A stretch of DNA of 64,000 nt from Apostichopus japonicus (taxonomy: Eukaryota; Echinodermata; Holothuroidea; Aspidochirotida; Stichopodidae), in contig NC_092574.1 of the NCBI RefSeq assembly GCF_037975245.1, positions 19,189,713-19,253,712 of the forward strand, read 5' to 3'. A model generated the notes under the pieces. That model saw only the letters and a list, made by a program, of their open reading frames with translations. It was not told where the DNA came from and searched no databases. The translations under genes and the position numbers were made by a program. Shown piece after piece: positions 23,401 to 34,354 of this stretch. Within the stretch, counting starts at the first letter, position 1. Each line of letters begins with the position of its first letter.

Positions 23401-26007
23401 TGGCAGGAGGAAACATGCTTGTTGAAGCAAAGTTGACCATTATAGACTTTCTAGAATATTTCGAGGCAAAACTGATGACCTCAAAATAACTTGGGACCAA
23501 CCCAATGAATTATGCAAATGACCTTGATGATCCCTCATCATGTGAGCCTAACTTGTATAGCCCTCTACCATGTGTTACTCTACATAGCTGTACAATAATG
23601 ACTTGCCCCTCCTCTTTCCACCGCATCAACCCTATCCCCCCCCCCCCTTAAAACAATCTTCCCCCCATACATACACCTAGCGAACACTACACATTGTACC
23701 CCTTTGACATACAGTAGGTACCAAACATGTGTGTCTGCACTAGAATATTAAATGTACACTTTCTTACAAGTACTTCCAAAATGGATGCAGAAATCTTAAG
23801 ACTAAATGCAACACTCAGGTTGACCCACAAGCAATATACAGTAAAACAGTAAGCAGTATACATTGTCAAAAAAATGTCATTTTATAAAATTGAAGGCTGC
23901 CTAATATGGTGTGCTTACATCATCCTGGTAGTTGGTTAAACAAGTTCACTTTAGATTGGGATCACACTTGTACTGATAGACAAGTGAGGTAGTCAGTACT
24001 GTACAGACTTGAAGAAGTTATATCCGTTACCACATAACAACCTTGAAGGTACGAGTTCAAATGTTTGAAATGTACCTAGCTATTGTAAAAACTGAAGATG
24101 ACCTATTTTGTTGTTGCAGGGTAAAACTCAACTGTACTCTTCTTCAGTGACATAAATAAGTCCCAATTTTTCTATTTACAAAACTTGAAACATTCAACTC
24201 ACAATCTCTGCTTGTGTTAAATATGAAAAGTGGACAACAGGGATATATATACGGTACATGCCACACTAAAATTCTTCAACATGACACATATAACATACAA
24301 GCCAAAGTTAACTGAAATTTGAGAAAGTTTGGGGATTTTTGGAGTAACTTTCTAATATATAACCTGATAAATGGAAGTGAATGACATAATTGTAGATTTC
24401 TTGAAAGGTTTGATTTAGCTTTGTGTGCCCCAAGGGCTAGAAAGCCATGTAGTAAGTCCTTTGACACGTTACTTGCATGATGGTCGTTGGAGACCCCTGG
24501 ATAACCATCAAGCCCTCTTCTTTGGATTCAAACAGTGCAAGCAGTAGCAGACAAGTCTGCTCTCACAACTGCCATTTAACTTCCCATCTGACAGACGAGA
24601 TTATGCCCCACCATCTGGAAACTAACTTGCCTTATTGAATGTTTATCACATTTCTACTTTTTTACTTCACAGACTGTGTCCGTTTTATGTTCTCCAGTTG
24701 TTGCAAATGATGATGATGGTCATAATTTGAAGATATCAACATAATACCATAGTGTATCAGACAGCTCTAGTAATGTTCAACCTGAAATGCAAACTCCTCA
24801 ATTCTTCATTGACAAGAGAAAGTATGTATTCTACAACACAAAGCTTAGGAAAATATATAATAAAGATACAGTAGCTTTGCATAATGGAAGCCTGGAACAC
24901 TGTTATTATACTCAGTTATAATGAAACAACCATCTTGTCTTTTTTTTACCTTGTTCTGCCTGGTTGTTAATAGCTTGAATCAACCGCAGTGCATTTTCAA
25001 GGGACATAAGATCTAACAGGCAAACCCTTTAAACCTTATTTTGACACTATACAAACAATCTTTCCAAACAAATATATATTGTACTATATACTACAAACCA
25101 AAAACACATTCTACTTACAGTACATTATAAAATGCACTTCACAAACATGTGATGCTAAACGCTGGTTTCAACTGTGTCGGGAAAGAAAACAGCTCCTTAC
25201 ACCATTATTCTTGCTTTACGAGCATAACAATATACACTCTAAAAAGCTTAAATTCTAAACAAACTGTCAACATAATAATGAAAACCTATACTTTGAAGTC
25301 TCTTCCTCAATCCTTCCTTTCAAACATTATGAAAGATGAAATTCCAGAACTGTTGAATATATGGATACATTGGAAATTTGCCATCAAAACCACGCCTTGG
25401 TCGGTAACTATAGTGTATGTTCGAGGAATTGTATCAATTAACAATCAAAACTTTGTATGGCAGGCTCCAATTTCGGGGTTGCTTATTTTCATCATGTGAC
25501 GTCATACTTTCTGATTTCATAGAACATCTCAAGTAATACACATACAACGTTAATTATCTTTCATTTCACCTCACAGGTAAGAGTCAAACTTAAATTCTGG
25601 TCACCTTCTGGTCCTTCAAAGCTTAACGATAAAATTAAAACACTGCAACATCTCGTCTATACCTCTTGAGATAGTTCACTCATCTTGTAACATCCAAGCA
25701 TTGGAATGTAGAAAATGTTATCATTCCATACTGTAATTAATATTTTCTTTCTTTACCTTGTAATGCATTTCTGTAAGTTGAATGAAACCTTTTTATGTTG
25801 CTTGAAACGTGAATACACCATGCATTATAATAGTACAGATTCTTGCAGTACTGCACGTTCTGTAATAACATTCGGCTGGTTTGGAGTACTTTGAATAAAG
25901 TTTTTTTACACATACTACCTTGCTAGTAAACACTGACATATCATCACACACGGTACTTCATATATACAACGAAACAGCCGAATCTTCAACATTAATGTGG
26001 AATGCTC
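17476..26007. other. 8.5 kb without a supported gene
   Basis: No exon with both splice sites and a recognisable protein was found. Poly-C runs occur near 22790-22802 and 23637-23648. The part next to 26007 should hold the centrin 3' UTR, but no convincing AATAAA on the minus strand was located close by. Confidence 0.35.
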
Positions 26008-29000
26008 TTAGTATAGGCTGGTTTTCTTCATAATCCTTAGGAACTCTTGTTCGTTGATTTCACCATCACCATCTCTATCTGCTTCATCTATCATCTCCTG
26101 CGAAAGAAATTAATCAGATTTCCGATCAGGCTGTGTGACGGTTCAAATAATCACTTGATTCAGATTCCAATGTGAAGAAACTGATGGAAGACAACCCTCT
26201 CTGAAAAAATATACTGTATCTTTATCTGTAGAAATGTTAGTTTGAATGGAGGACCACAAAAGGAGCTTCATGTAAATAAAGTTCTTCCCAAAACAGGACT
26301 CTTTTATCCATGATTCTACAAGGTTCAGTCTGCCACGATTCCAAAACGTTTCAAAACTAGGCATTATCTTAAAACAAGACTACATGACCTTACCTGTAAC
26401 TCTTCATCGGTTAAATTCTCTCCCAGCTCTTTTGAGACCCTCTTCAAATTCTTGAAGGAAATCTTCCCTGTTTCATCATCATCAAATAATTTGAAAGCCT
26501 TTGCAATTTCTTCTTTGGAATCCTTCTCGCTCTGAAATTCCAGTAAAGATGGGAGTATTTATTACTTAGTCTTGGCTGGGCAATTTTTATTGAGGCAAAA
26601 ACATTTTACAAATATGATATCTATTAAGACCTTGAAATTCAGATGATTTACTTACTACTTGTCATTCAACTACAACATTACAATACAACAACATGTATTG
26701 GGTCTATGCATTGCATCTTTCTTGCTGCTGTAGTTGTTGACAAAGGATGTAACAACATAATTTAGTTTTTTTAGCAAATTGTTAATTAAGTAACAATGCG
26801 AGTAAGCAAATTGTGAAAAGTTAAACACTTGCATTTTTAGCAAGAGGAAAAATTATCCAATGTCAGGCCTGATCTATTTTGAATTCACAATAGCACTTGC
26901 ATTAACAATTTTGAGAGCAAAACTTGAAATTTGTGGATGTCTGGATGGTCGCACACATTGAAGACATTAAACTCACTAGACTGCAGAGAAAGCTTAATCT
27001 AGAGAGAAATTGCAGAGAATGAGTGACATGTCCATGAGTGAAGAAAAAACACAGTGGTCTCATGAAAGAAAACATCAAACATAAGGAAAGTGTGGTGTCA
27101 AGGCAGGTTAAGATTATCACAAACCATTTTAGATGTCATCAAAGTGAGGAAATCATTGAAGTCGATTGTTCCAGATCCTTCTCGATCTACATCTTGAATC
27201 ATCTTCTTGATTTCCTCTTTCTTGGGTTCGAAGCCAAGAGCCCTCATAGCAACCTGATGGAAAGAATTGAAAGATAGTGTCAATATAATCCAAGATTTAT
27301 TAGAACACAAACAGTACAAGAAATGAGCCATCCAACTCTCCAAGGAGATCAAAATGACAAATCAAGAAAAAAGATTTCAACTTTTGAATGGTAGCATTGG
27401 ATGGCAGCTTAGACAGAGGCATTTGGCTTAGACAGAGGCATTTGGCTTAGACAAAGGTTTGTCAGACTCAGTGGATGGAAAGCACATTTGTGAAGAGGAG
27501 ACAGATACAAATGGACTGCATCTATTTTGCTTGTGTGATGGAAATATAGATTAGAATATGGATCAATTTGAAGTTGTGAGGAAACTGTTACCAGCTTGTG
27601 AAAGACTGAGTATGGCATTGGCTCTGTATTTTAATCATGAGAACGTGCTCAGGGTTTTTAACATTTCCCATCGCAGAGTAATAATTTTCATCCACACTTG
27701 TACTTACATTGGCAGATTCATTTCATTTCATTCAAGTTCATTCAAGTTCAGTCCCAGTTCAAGTTCAAGTTCATTCAATTCATGATTCCAATTATGTTGA
27801 TAACATGATCACTCTGTTGTTATAATAAGAACCCATTTGAACAATTTGAAGAATCTTACCCTAGATAGAGACAATTGTTAAAATTTCCTTAACATAACTC
27901 AAATGTGAGTCATCAACCATGACACTGCAGTACATCAGGGATGTGCCCACGCTGGTCGGCACTGGGCGGCCCCGCCAAGCACTAAAAATTACCACCCAGC
28001 ACTGTCTTAAATATCGTGAATCCCGCCCAGCACTATTTTCATCTAAAATCCTGACATTCCTAACAATATATTCAACATAAATTGGGCCTAGCCTATGCCA
28101 AAATTATACAGACTAATAATGCATTAGTTACACAGGCGAGAAACATTACTTACGGCTCTCAATCGGTCCCTTGTAAAATCTCTTTGAAACAAACTAATAA
28201 CTTTTACTAGGTAGGCAACGTAATATATTCCACTCAAAATAAATAAAAAAATGTAAATTGTTAGCAAAACTGGTACTTGTGTATGTGCTTAAAAAGCTAC
28301 ACAAGTGCCAGCATTTGGCATCTGAGCACCTTCAAAAATCCGGACATCCCCTCCCCCTTAGACCCCTACCCCAGGACGGCGATCAGTATACTCAGGAAAT
28401 CCTGGGCACATCCCTGTACATGATATTTTGTAACAAATAATTTATCTGGTATCAAATTGCACCGGAAAGTGCTATCCAAAATTGTCAATCTGCGATAAAA
28501 TTCCAAAGATGTATAGCCATTTTTTTACACAGGAAACATAGTATTTAATAAGAGCCTTCAAAACTGCTGCACAAAAGTTGAAAACTTAATTATTTCCTGA
28601 CTGGACCTGTAAATTACACTTGCCTTCAATTCTTTAGCATCTATTGTTCCAGTTCCATCTGTATCAAACAGGTCAAAGGCATCTCTTATTTCTTGTTTCT
28701 GTTCTTCAGTTAATTCTGGTTTTGGACCTGTCTTCTTCCTACCCATTCCTCCTACGGTTGTTTTGTTGTAGCGAGAAGCCTGAAGATGAAAGTGAAATCC
28801 AAATCAAGAATTTTTAACTGTCAGTTCTGGGGACCATAAGTTACAATAAGATTAGTAAAATGTAGATGTGCATGTTGTTAACATGTTGCAAAAGCTAGAT
28901 AAGCCTAACGTTAGGCCTATGTAGAAATTAGAGGAATTTATTTGAAAATTGCATGATCGAAATCTTTAAGTTTCATCTTGCATTCAGTCTCAGAGGTCTA

Positions 29001-30891
29001 ACCAATCTTAGTTTTGTGACCAAAGTGTAGTATATAATCACAATCATAATTACGAACTTTTTCACGTTTTTTTTCCCATTAACACAGATCTTGCAAATTC
29101 AAAAATTCAAAAAATACCATTCCCAGTTGGGTAACAAAAAATTCCAAAGTCATTAAGTAAGTTCTGGAATATGTACTGACTTGTATGTTCAAAACTGTTC
29201 AAGTAAGGCTATATGATGCGGGACGTATTTTGCCCATTTACTATGCAACCATTCTGTAATGTCTTTCTCTCTCAAATAATGCTTCCAAAGCAGAGCGAGG
29301 ACACATTTACCATCATATGCCCGTTGTCTCATATCATTGTTCTTCACTGGCAGTCTTTTCTGTGATTAAACTGAATCCATCTACAAGTGTTCACTGTGCA
29401 GCCTACATTGTTCTTAAATATTACGTGAGACCTACAGTTAAGGCATTCCCTCCCGCATGGGTCCAACTAGGCTAACATCTTGATATGATCGTTGTGTTGA
29501 CACACACAAGGGTAATGCAATGTATGAAGTTGAAATGTGATTGGTCTCTACAAATGGGGCAAAACTTTGGCAAAAGAGTACATCGTCTCAATTGTGTGAT
29601 TGGAAGCTGGTCACTTCGCCCAACAACCATTTCGCCCAACTGCCATTTCGGCCAATATTACCATTTCGCCCGACCTTGTTGGTCATTTCGCCCAACCTTG
29701 TTGGTCCTTTCGCCCAACCTTGTTGGTCATTTCGCCCAACCTTGCTGGTTATTTCAACCAACATTGATTAAGTATTATACTTCAATAAAACGGACGGGGA
29801 TACTTCTATGGGTTTGGTCAATTTAATAAGGAAACGTTCAGGAATTGTTAACTTTACCCCATACGAACCTAATATTAAGGAAACTTGAGTTCCTGGTTAC
29901 AGTTGGATCAGTGTTTTAGGGGTTAAGTTTGATAGGTTTTTATGGAGACAGATTCCCCTTTGTTTGTATAACATTAGATTAACACTAGGTAGAAATAGAT
30001 TAACACCTAACTGCTGTGAATAATATCCTTGATTAACGCCTGGCAGACTTGATAAACGCTTGACGAATTCATCAAGCAGAACAATAGCTGTGGATTAATG
30101 ACCCACGAACAAGGGAGGGATAAAAGCTCTGCCTTTGTCACATTTGGGCACAGTACGATGTGAACTGATGTTCGGAACATCAGTTCACATCAAGATTCAG
30201 CTCCATCAGACCTTCAGGTTGGGCGAAATGACCATGCTGGTTGGGTGAAATGACCATGCTGGTTGGGCGAAATGACCATGCTGGTTGGGCGAAATGGTTG
30301 TTGGGCGAAGTGACCAGAAAGCGTGTGATTACTCCCTAGGCTGCACAACAGTACCTACACAGAGGGTAGGTTAGACTTAGGGAACGCTTAGGCCTAACAT
30401 TAAACTAGTTTGTGTTTAAAATGGAATGCACAATGTGATTTTTCAGTCATACTCAGCCATAGGCTAATATTACTAATTTAACCCATCATGCTTCTGTTGT
30501 CTGCCATCTTTTACTTGCTAGCATATTCATAAGTTCTGAACGTGTAACCTAATTAAGTTTCCTTCCCCCCACAAATAAATAGGCGAAAAGTTCTAGGTTC
30601 GGCCGTACCCTAAGTAAATGTTACTTGTTAGGCAAACCTACGCCTAAGCCATAACCTACCTAGTAGTACCTTAGCTAATATCAGTTATCGGTTGTTAGGG
30701 AAGCCGTGGCATAGTTTTCTTACACTATACAGATTGTAACAACTGTAGTTGGATTTAGCCTAATGTTACAGTTGTAGTTACAGTAACGCGAACAAATAAC
30801 AAAACATAAGCGTTTGTAATAAACATCTTCAGCGATTTCGTTCTAATAAAACTGCACGCAATGAAACATGATTAAAATGCCTTCTTACCAT
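26008..30891 (-). CDS. CETN: Centrin (centrin-1/2 type EF-hand protein), complete, 5 exons
   Basis: Centrins are calcium-binding proteins of centrioles and basal bodies, and also act in DNA repair and mRNA export. Minus-strand exons: 30891-30889 (only the ATG), 28779-28624, 27253-27125, 26531-26394 and 26097-26008. All phases agree and give 171 residues, the usual length. Four EF-hands are visible: loop 1 at 40-51 ([12 protein letters not shown], canonical), loop 2 at 76-87 (final Asp, weak), loop 3 at 113-124 (final Asn, as in other centrins), loop 4 at 149-160 ([12 protein letters not shown], canonical). [20 protein letters not shown] and the C-terminal KKTSLY are family hallmarks. Intron 2 has a GC donor (AAG/GCAAGT). 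Intron 1 carries a foldback MITE and intron 2 a hAT-like MITE. The centrin-1/2 clade is clear against centrin-3, but one-to-one orthology is not resolved. Confidence 0.97.
27936..28416. mobile_element. hAT-like MITE in centrin intron 2
   Basis: A 481-bp element has inverted ends CAGGGATGTGCCCA (left) and its complement (right), flanked on both sides by TACAT. The CAG start is typical of hAT elements. The duplication readable here is 5 bp, short of the usual 8. It is GC-richer than its surroundings and has no transposase. Confidence 0.75.
29602..30322. mobile_element. Foldback MITE with CATTTCGCCCAAC subterminal repeats, in centrin intron 1
   Basis: Left arm 29607-29760 carries repeated CATTTCGCCCAACCTTGTTGGT units; the right arm 30215-30317 carries the same in reverse orientation, and both arms end in CTGGTCACTTCGCCCAAC or its complement. 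The 8-bp string GTGTGATT lies at 29594-29601 and again at 30323-30330, a plausible target duplication. The middle has a perfect 17-bp inverted repeat at 30157-30191. No transposase. Frames through the arms are repeat artefacts. Confidence 0.8.
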
Positions 30892-31095
30892 TTGACAAAT
30901 GAAGTTAAGAAACGCTTAAGCACATAACAGTGTCTGACTTGGTTGCTCTCGATTCTTATCCGGCGGGTATCTCGAAAAACAAATCGAAATTTTATGGACT
31001 TGCTACAAGTAGGTTTCACGGGACGGTGCTTGATAGAGATGGTGTTCGGGAGAACTGCTATCGGTAATTGTAACTCACTGCTAATAATGTCTATT

Positions 31096-31286
31096 ACTTT
31101 TTAAGAAAAAGTCGCCCAGGAAAGAACCTGGGCACGAAATCCAAACTACCAAAGACTGATCCGCTCTCAACCCCAGTCCCCTTGCATTAGGACTGTGACT
31201 GTGTGATCATCGTCGGGTGTGCATCAACATTCCCCTCGAAATGAAACACTACTACACATGATCTTAGCCAAAAAGCCGAGAAGCGA
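31096..31286 (-). mobile_element. Retroposed element headed by the 5' end of U2 snRNA (SINE-like)
   Basis: On the minus strand, 31287 onward reads ATCGCTTCTCGGC, TTTTTGGCTAAGATCA and GTGTAGTA, matching the first 38 or so bases of U2 snRNA with two mismatches and keeping the GUAGUA branch-point-pairing bases. Downstream the sequence is not U2: there is no branch-loop/Sm-site region. It ends with a hairpin GCCCAGG-TTCTTT-CCTGGGC and a short GACTTTTTCTTAAAAAGT tail. The 14-bp string TAATAATGTCTATT lies directly at both ends (31082-31095 and 31287-31300), a target duplication that shows LINE-mediated insertion of an RNA copy. U1/U2-headed SINEs (SINEU) are known from crocodilians; a one-off template-switch chimera is the alternative. 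It lies about 200 bp upstream of the centrin start codon, on the same strand. Confidence 0.8.
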
Positions 31287-31775
31287 TAATAATGTCTATT
31301 GTATGGAGCGTTCATGTGTGAAAACGGACTCAATGTATGACGGACCCAAAGTAAAATACAGGATCCCAAACAGCCACAGTACTTTCATCGGTACATTATG
31401 AAATAATATAAACAGTTGTACGAAGCACTGAAGTTTGTCTTTTGCTACCGACTCGTCCACTCGATAGTGGTGTGGAATGCGGACTGGACAAACACACATG
31501 AAATTCCTACTGATCCACTCCTGAATATTTCTATTACTTTTTGTTAATGACCAATGCGGTAAGAATCAAGAACAAATAACTTCCTCATCATTCTTGTAAG
31601 AACAAATGATATTCAGTCACTTTCACTGTACGGTAGCAGGCTATTCTCGCGTCAAGTTTACATTGCCACATCATGATATTTCAGTTCAGGGGCGCAACCA
31701 CATAGCCACATATACTCACCCCCCCCCCCCCACTCCTCCCTCTTCTTCCCACTGTCACACTGGTTATAAAAATTT

Positions 31776-31820
31776 AGCTTCATTTATCCTCAAGTTTTCG
31801 AATTCTTCCTCAAAATGTTG
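31776..31820. repeat. 45-bp direct repeat flanking the transposon nest (left copy)
   Basis: TAGCTTCATTTATCCTCAAG and the following 25 bases recur in the same orientation at 36190-36234 with one mismatch. Subtracting the inserted transposon, the two copies would lie about 310 bp apart, so they look like an older tandem repeat split by the insertion. Confidence 0.75.
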
Positions 31821-33247
31821 ATACCTTTGTCCGAATTCAGAATTCTTCCTAGTAGTACATAATGTACATGGTACATAAATATATGACATGTATATATGCG
31901 GTAAACCCTTAACAGTCGACTCAATTCTTCATTTCTTCGTTTCAAAACGGTTGCAAAAACAGACGCCATTTAGGGTGTTACTAAAACGAATGACAATTGC
32001 GTTACACATAACGAATGACAATATGTTTGTACACACTAAAAAATTGCGTTGACTAAAACGAATGACAGTAATGGCAGCACAGACATTTGCTTCAACCGGA
32101 TATCACAGTTCAGACTTCCCCTTACTCAAAATCCATATCTGGCCCATATATGGCAATTTGTATCTGGCCCATATCTGTGCCATATATGGAATTTATATCT
32201 GGCCATATCAAGAATTGGGCAGATATAACTTTATATAAGATAAAGGCCATATCTGCCTCAGATAAAACTTTATATGGGTCACTTTATATCTGGACCAGAT
32301 ATGGTCCATATATGGCAAATCCATATCTGGACCATATATGGCAAATCCATATATGGCAAATCCATATCTGGTAAATCCATATCTGGCCCATATATAGCAG
32401 ATCCATATATGGCCCATATATGGCACATCCACATCTGGCCCATTAATTAGAAATCCATATCTGGCTCATATATGCCACATCCATATAAATTGCCCTTGGC
32501 AAATCCATTACTGTCCCATATTATGATAAATCCAGATTAAACTAGTTAAAAAAAATGGCTTCATCTGTGCCAGAACTTTATTTGGCGATGTAAAGAAATA
32601 TAATTTGAAACCAAATAAGGGCAATATATGGCGCAGATAAAGCAACTCTTTATTTACTGCTTAATTATCTGACCATTAATTACATTTCCTGTTTGATCCA
32701 TCAGCAGGTATTTTTCTTTTTCTTGTTTCACCTTATACCCACAGTATGTCCAAGCCTTTACAAATAAAAAACTAATATTAAAAAAGGGTCTTCTGCAAAC
32801 GATTATGAGGCAATATAACCGTCAGAACAAAAATACATGGTTAAGAGAATAAAATATTCTGGCATGATAAAATGCTCCACGAATAAATTGGCACTTGAAA
32901 GCCTGCTTCATGACAAAATGCCCATCACTCTGCCGTCTCTAGGCTGTCTTCAGTCTCTGCAAGGTCTGCGAGTCATTTCATCGACACAATTTTCAATGAC
33001 GATGACGAAGGCATAAAGTTGGGATTACTTTATTCCCAGCACATTCCAAACCCAATTGTGTACATAACTTTTTTGTGACACATAGTTTTATTTATGACTC
33101 ACAATGTTTCCAACTAGAAAGAGATTTCAAAGTCATTTCAAATTGTGTCTGAAAAAACCCATCTCCAGGCAATTAGACCAAAAAAAGCAGGGCTAAATTG
33201 GAGGTAAAGATCAACTTATCTTGGACTTAAGAATCTGCAGTTTTGGC

Positions 33248-34354
33248 CAGGCGCGGCGGAACGGAAAAATTATTGGGGGGCTAATGTGTGGAGACTATCT
33301 AAGCGGAGCGCCACCATCGGTAGGCGCGGAGCGTACAAGAAAATTTGGGGTTTTTTCAAACCCCCAGATGGCCGGAAACGGCACTTCCCCAGTGTTTTAT
33401 TCTGCGAATACCTAGCCCTAAAATATGGGTCTCAAGTCTGCAATTTCTCAGATTGCACGTAAAAATCTGTAAAAACATTCTAATTTGTATATTCCATGGT
33501 GTTTTAAGAGAGTAGCTATTACTCGTAGTGTACTCGCATAGACGTTTTTGAGTGTAGTAAGGGCAGTGGCGCAACCAGGGGTATTGGTCAGGGGGGGGCA
33601 AGTATGGTATGTAGGGGCGCTTTCGACACTATCTAAGCGGAGCGCCACCACAGGTTGGCGCGGAGAGTACAAGAAAATTTTTGAGTAAAGATACTCCCTA
33701 TATTGCAGGAAATGACCCTTTCCGGGGCCTTGCTAATTTGCAGATAAACGGAGAATAAAGAGGTGTCGTCGCCATTTTGTCGGAAAATTACACCAACAGA
33801 ATATGACAAATGTCAATAGGTATATGAGAGCGCAATAAAATAGTCAAAAATCGCGAATGAGTAAAAAGTAGTGAAAAGCTGAATTCAGCTTTTAAAAGGG
33901 CGCCAGCAGTCCATTTGAGTCCGCCGGGGGGGGGGCATCCGCCCCCTGACTGTATATATGGACGCTCCGCCACTAAGTAAGGGGATGTTGGAGAACTGGC
34001 TGAAATGAGGCAAGTCATTGGCCTAACACGAAGTTGTGTTACGCTTACCGGTACTCACACTCACTGCTTCCACTTTTCACGAGGCGTGAAGACGCGGTTG
34101 GGGTGACAATGTGGTCTATAGCCAGGGGACGGGCCGAGGGTCCCCCAGCAATTACTAAAATTATTACACCTATAGAGTATACGTGTGCATCGGACAGATC
34201 GACAAGTATGCATTGAAAAATGGGCAGATGCACGTTTCGGAGCCTTGGTAAATATTGGGGGGGGGGGGCTTATCATGCATTTGCCCCCTCAACTTTTTTA
34301 TTGGGGGGGGGCTGAGTCCCCCCAAGCCCCCCCCCCCCGGTTCCGCCGCCACTG
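33248..34354. mobile_element. hAT-like nonautonomous element, third nest level
   Basis: TIRs are CAGGCGCGGCGGAACGG (left) and CAGTGGCGGCGGAACCGG (right, complement), and the perfect 8-bp duplication GTTTTGGC lies at 33240-33247 and 34355-34362. CAG ends with an 8-bp duplication are diagnostic of hAT. Long G runs lie inside both ends. It carries no transposase and is interrupted by a related element at 33564-33975. Confidence 0.88.
33564..33975. mobile_element. hAT-like nonautonomous element, innermost nest level
   Basis: This 412-bp element starts CAGTGGCGCAACCAGGGG and ends in the complement of TAGTGGCGGAGCG. The perfect 8-bp duplication AGTAAGGG lies at 33556-33563 and 33976-33983. It shares an internal block (ACTATCTAAGCGGAGCGCCA, then GGCGCGGAG.GTACAAGAAAA) with its host element at 33294-33345, so a family member inserted into a relative. 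Confidence 0.88.

Noticed and set aside
29485-29826. Frames repeating Phe-Arg-Pro-Thr-Leu
   Set aside because: Translation of the CATTTCGCCCAAC units of the foldback MITE.
30920-30970. RFX X-box in the centrin promoter
   Set aside because: Only a single GTTGCT half-site is present; the second half-site at proper spacing is missing.
31096-31286. A functional U2 snRNA gene
   Set aside because: Only the first 38 or so bases match U2; the stem IIa region, Sm site and 3' stems are absent, and a 14-bp direct duplication brackets the unit, so it is a retroposed element.
32087-32432. Frames rich in Ile-Trp-Pro-Tyr-Met on both strands
   Set aside because: Translation of the ATATCTGG/CATATATGG arm of the foldback element.
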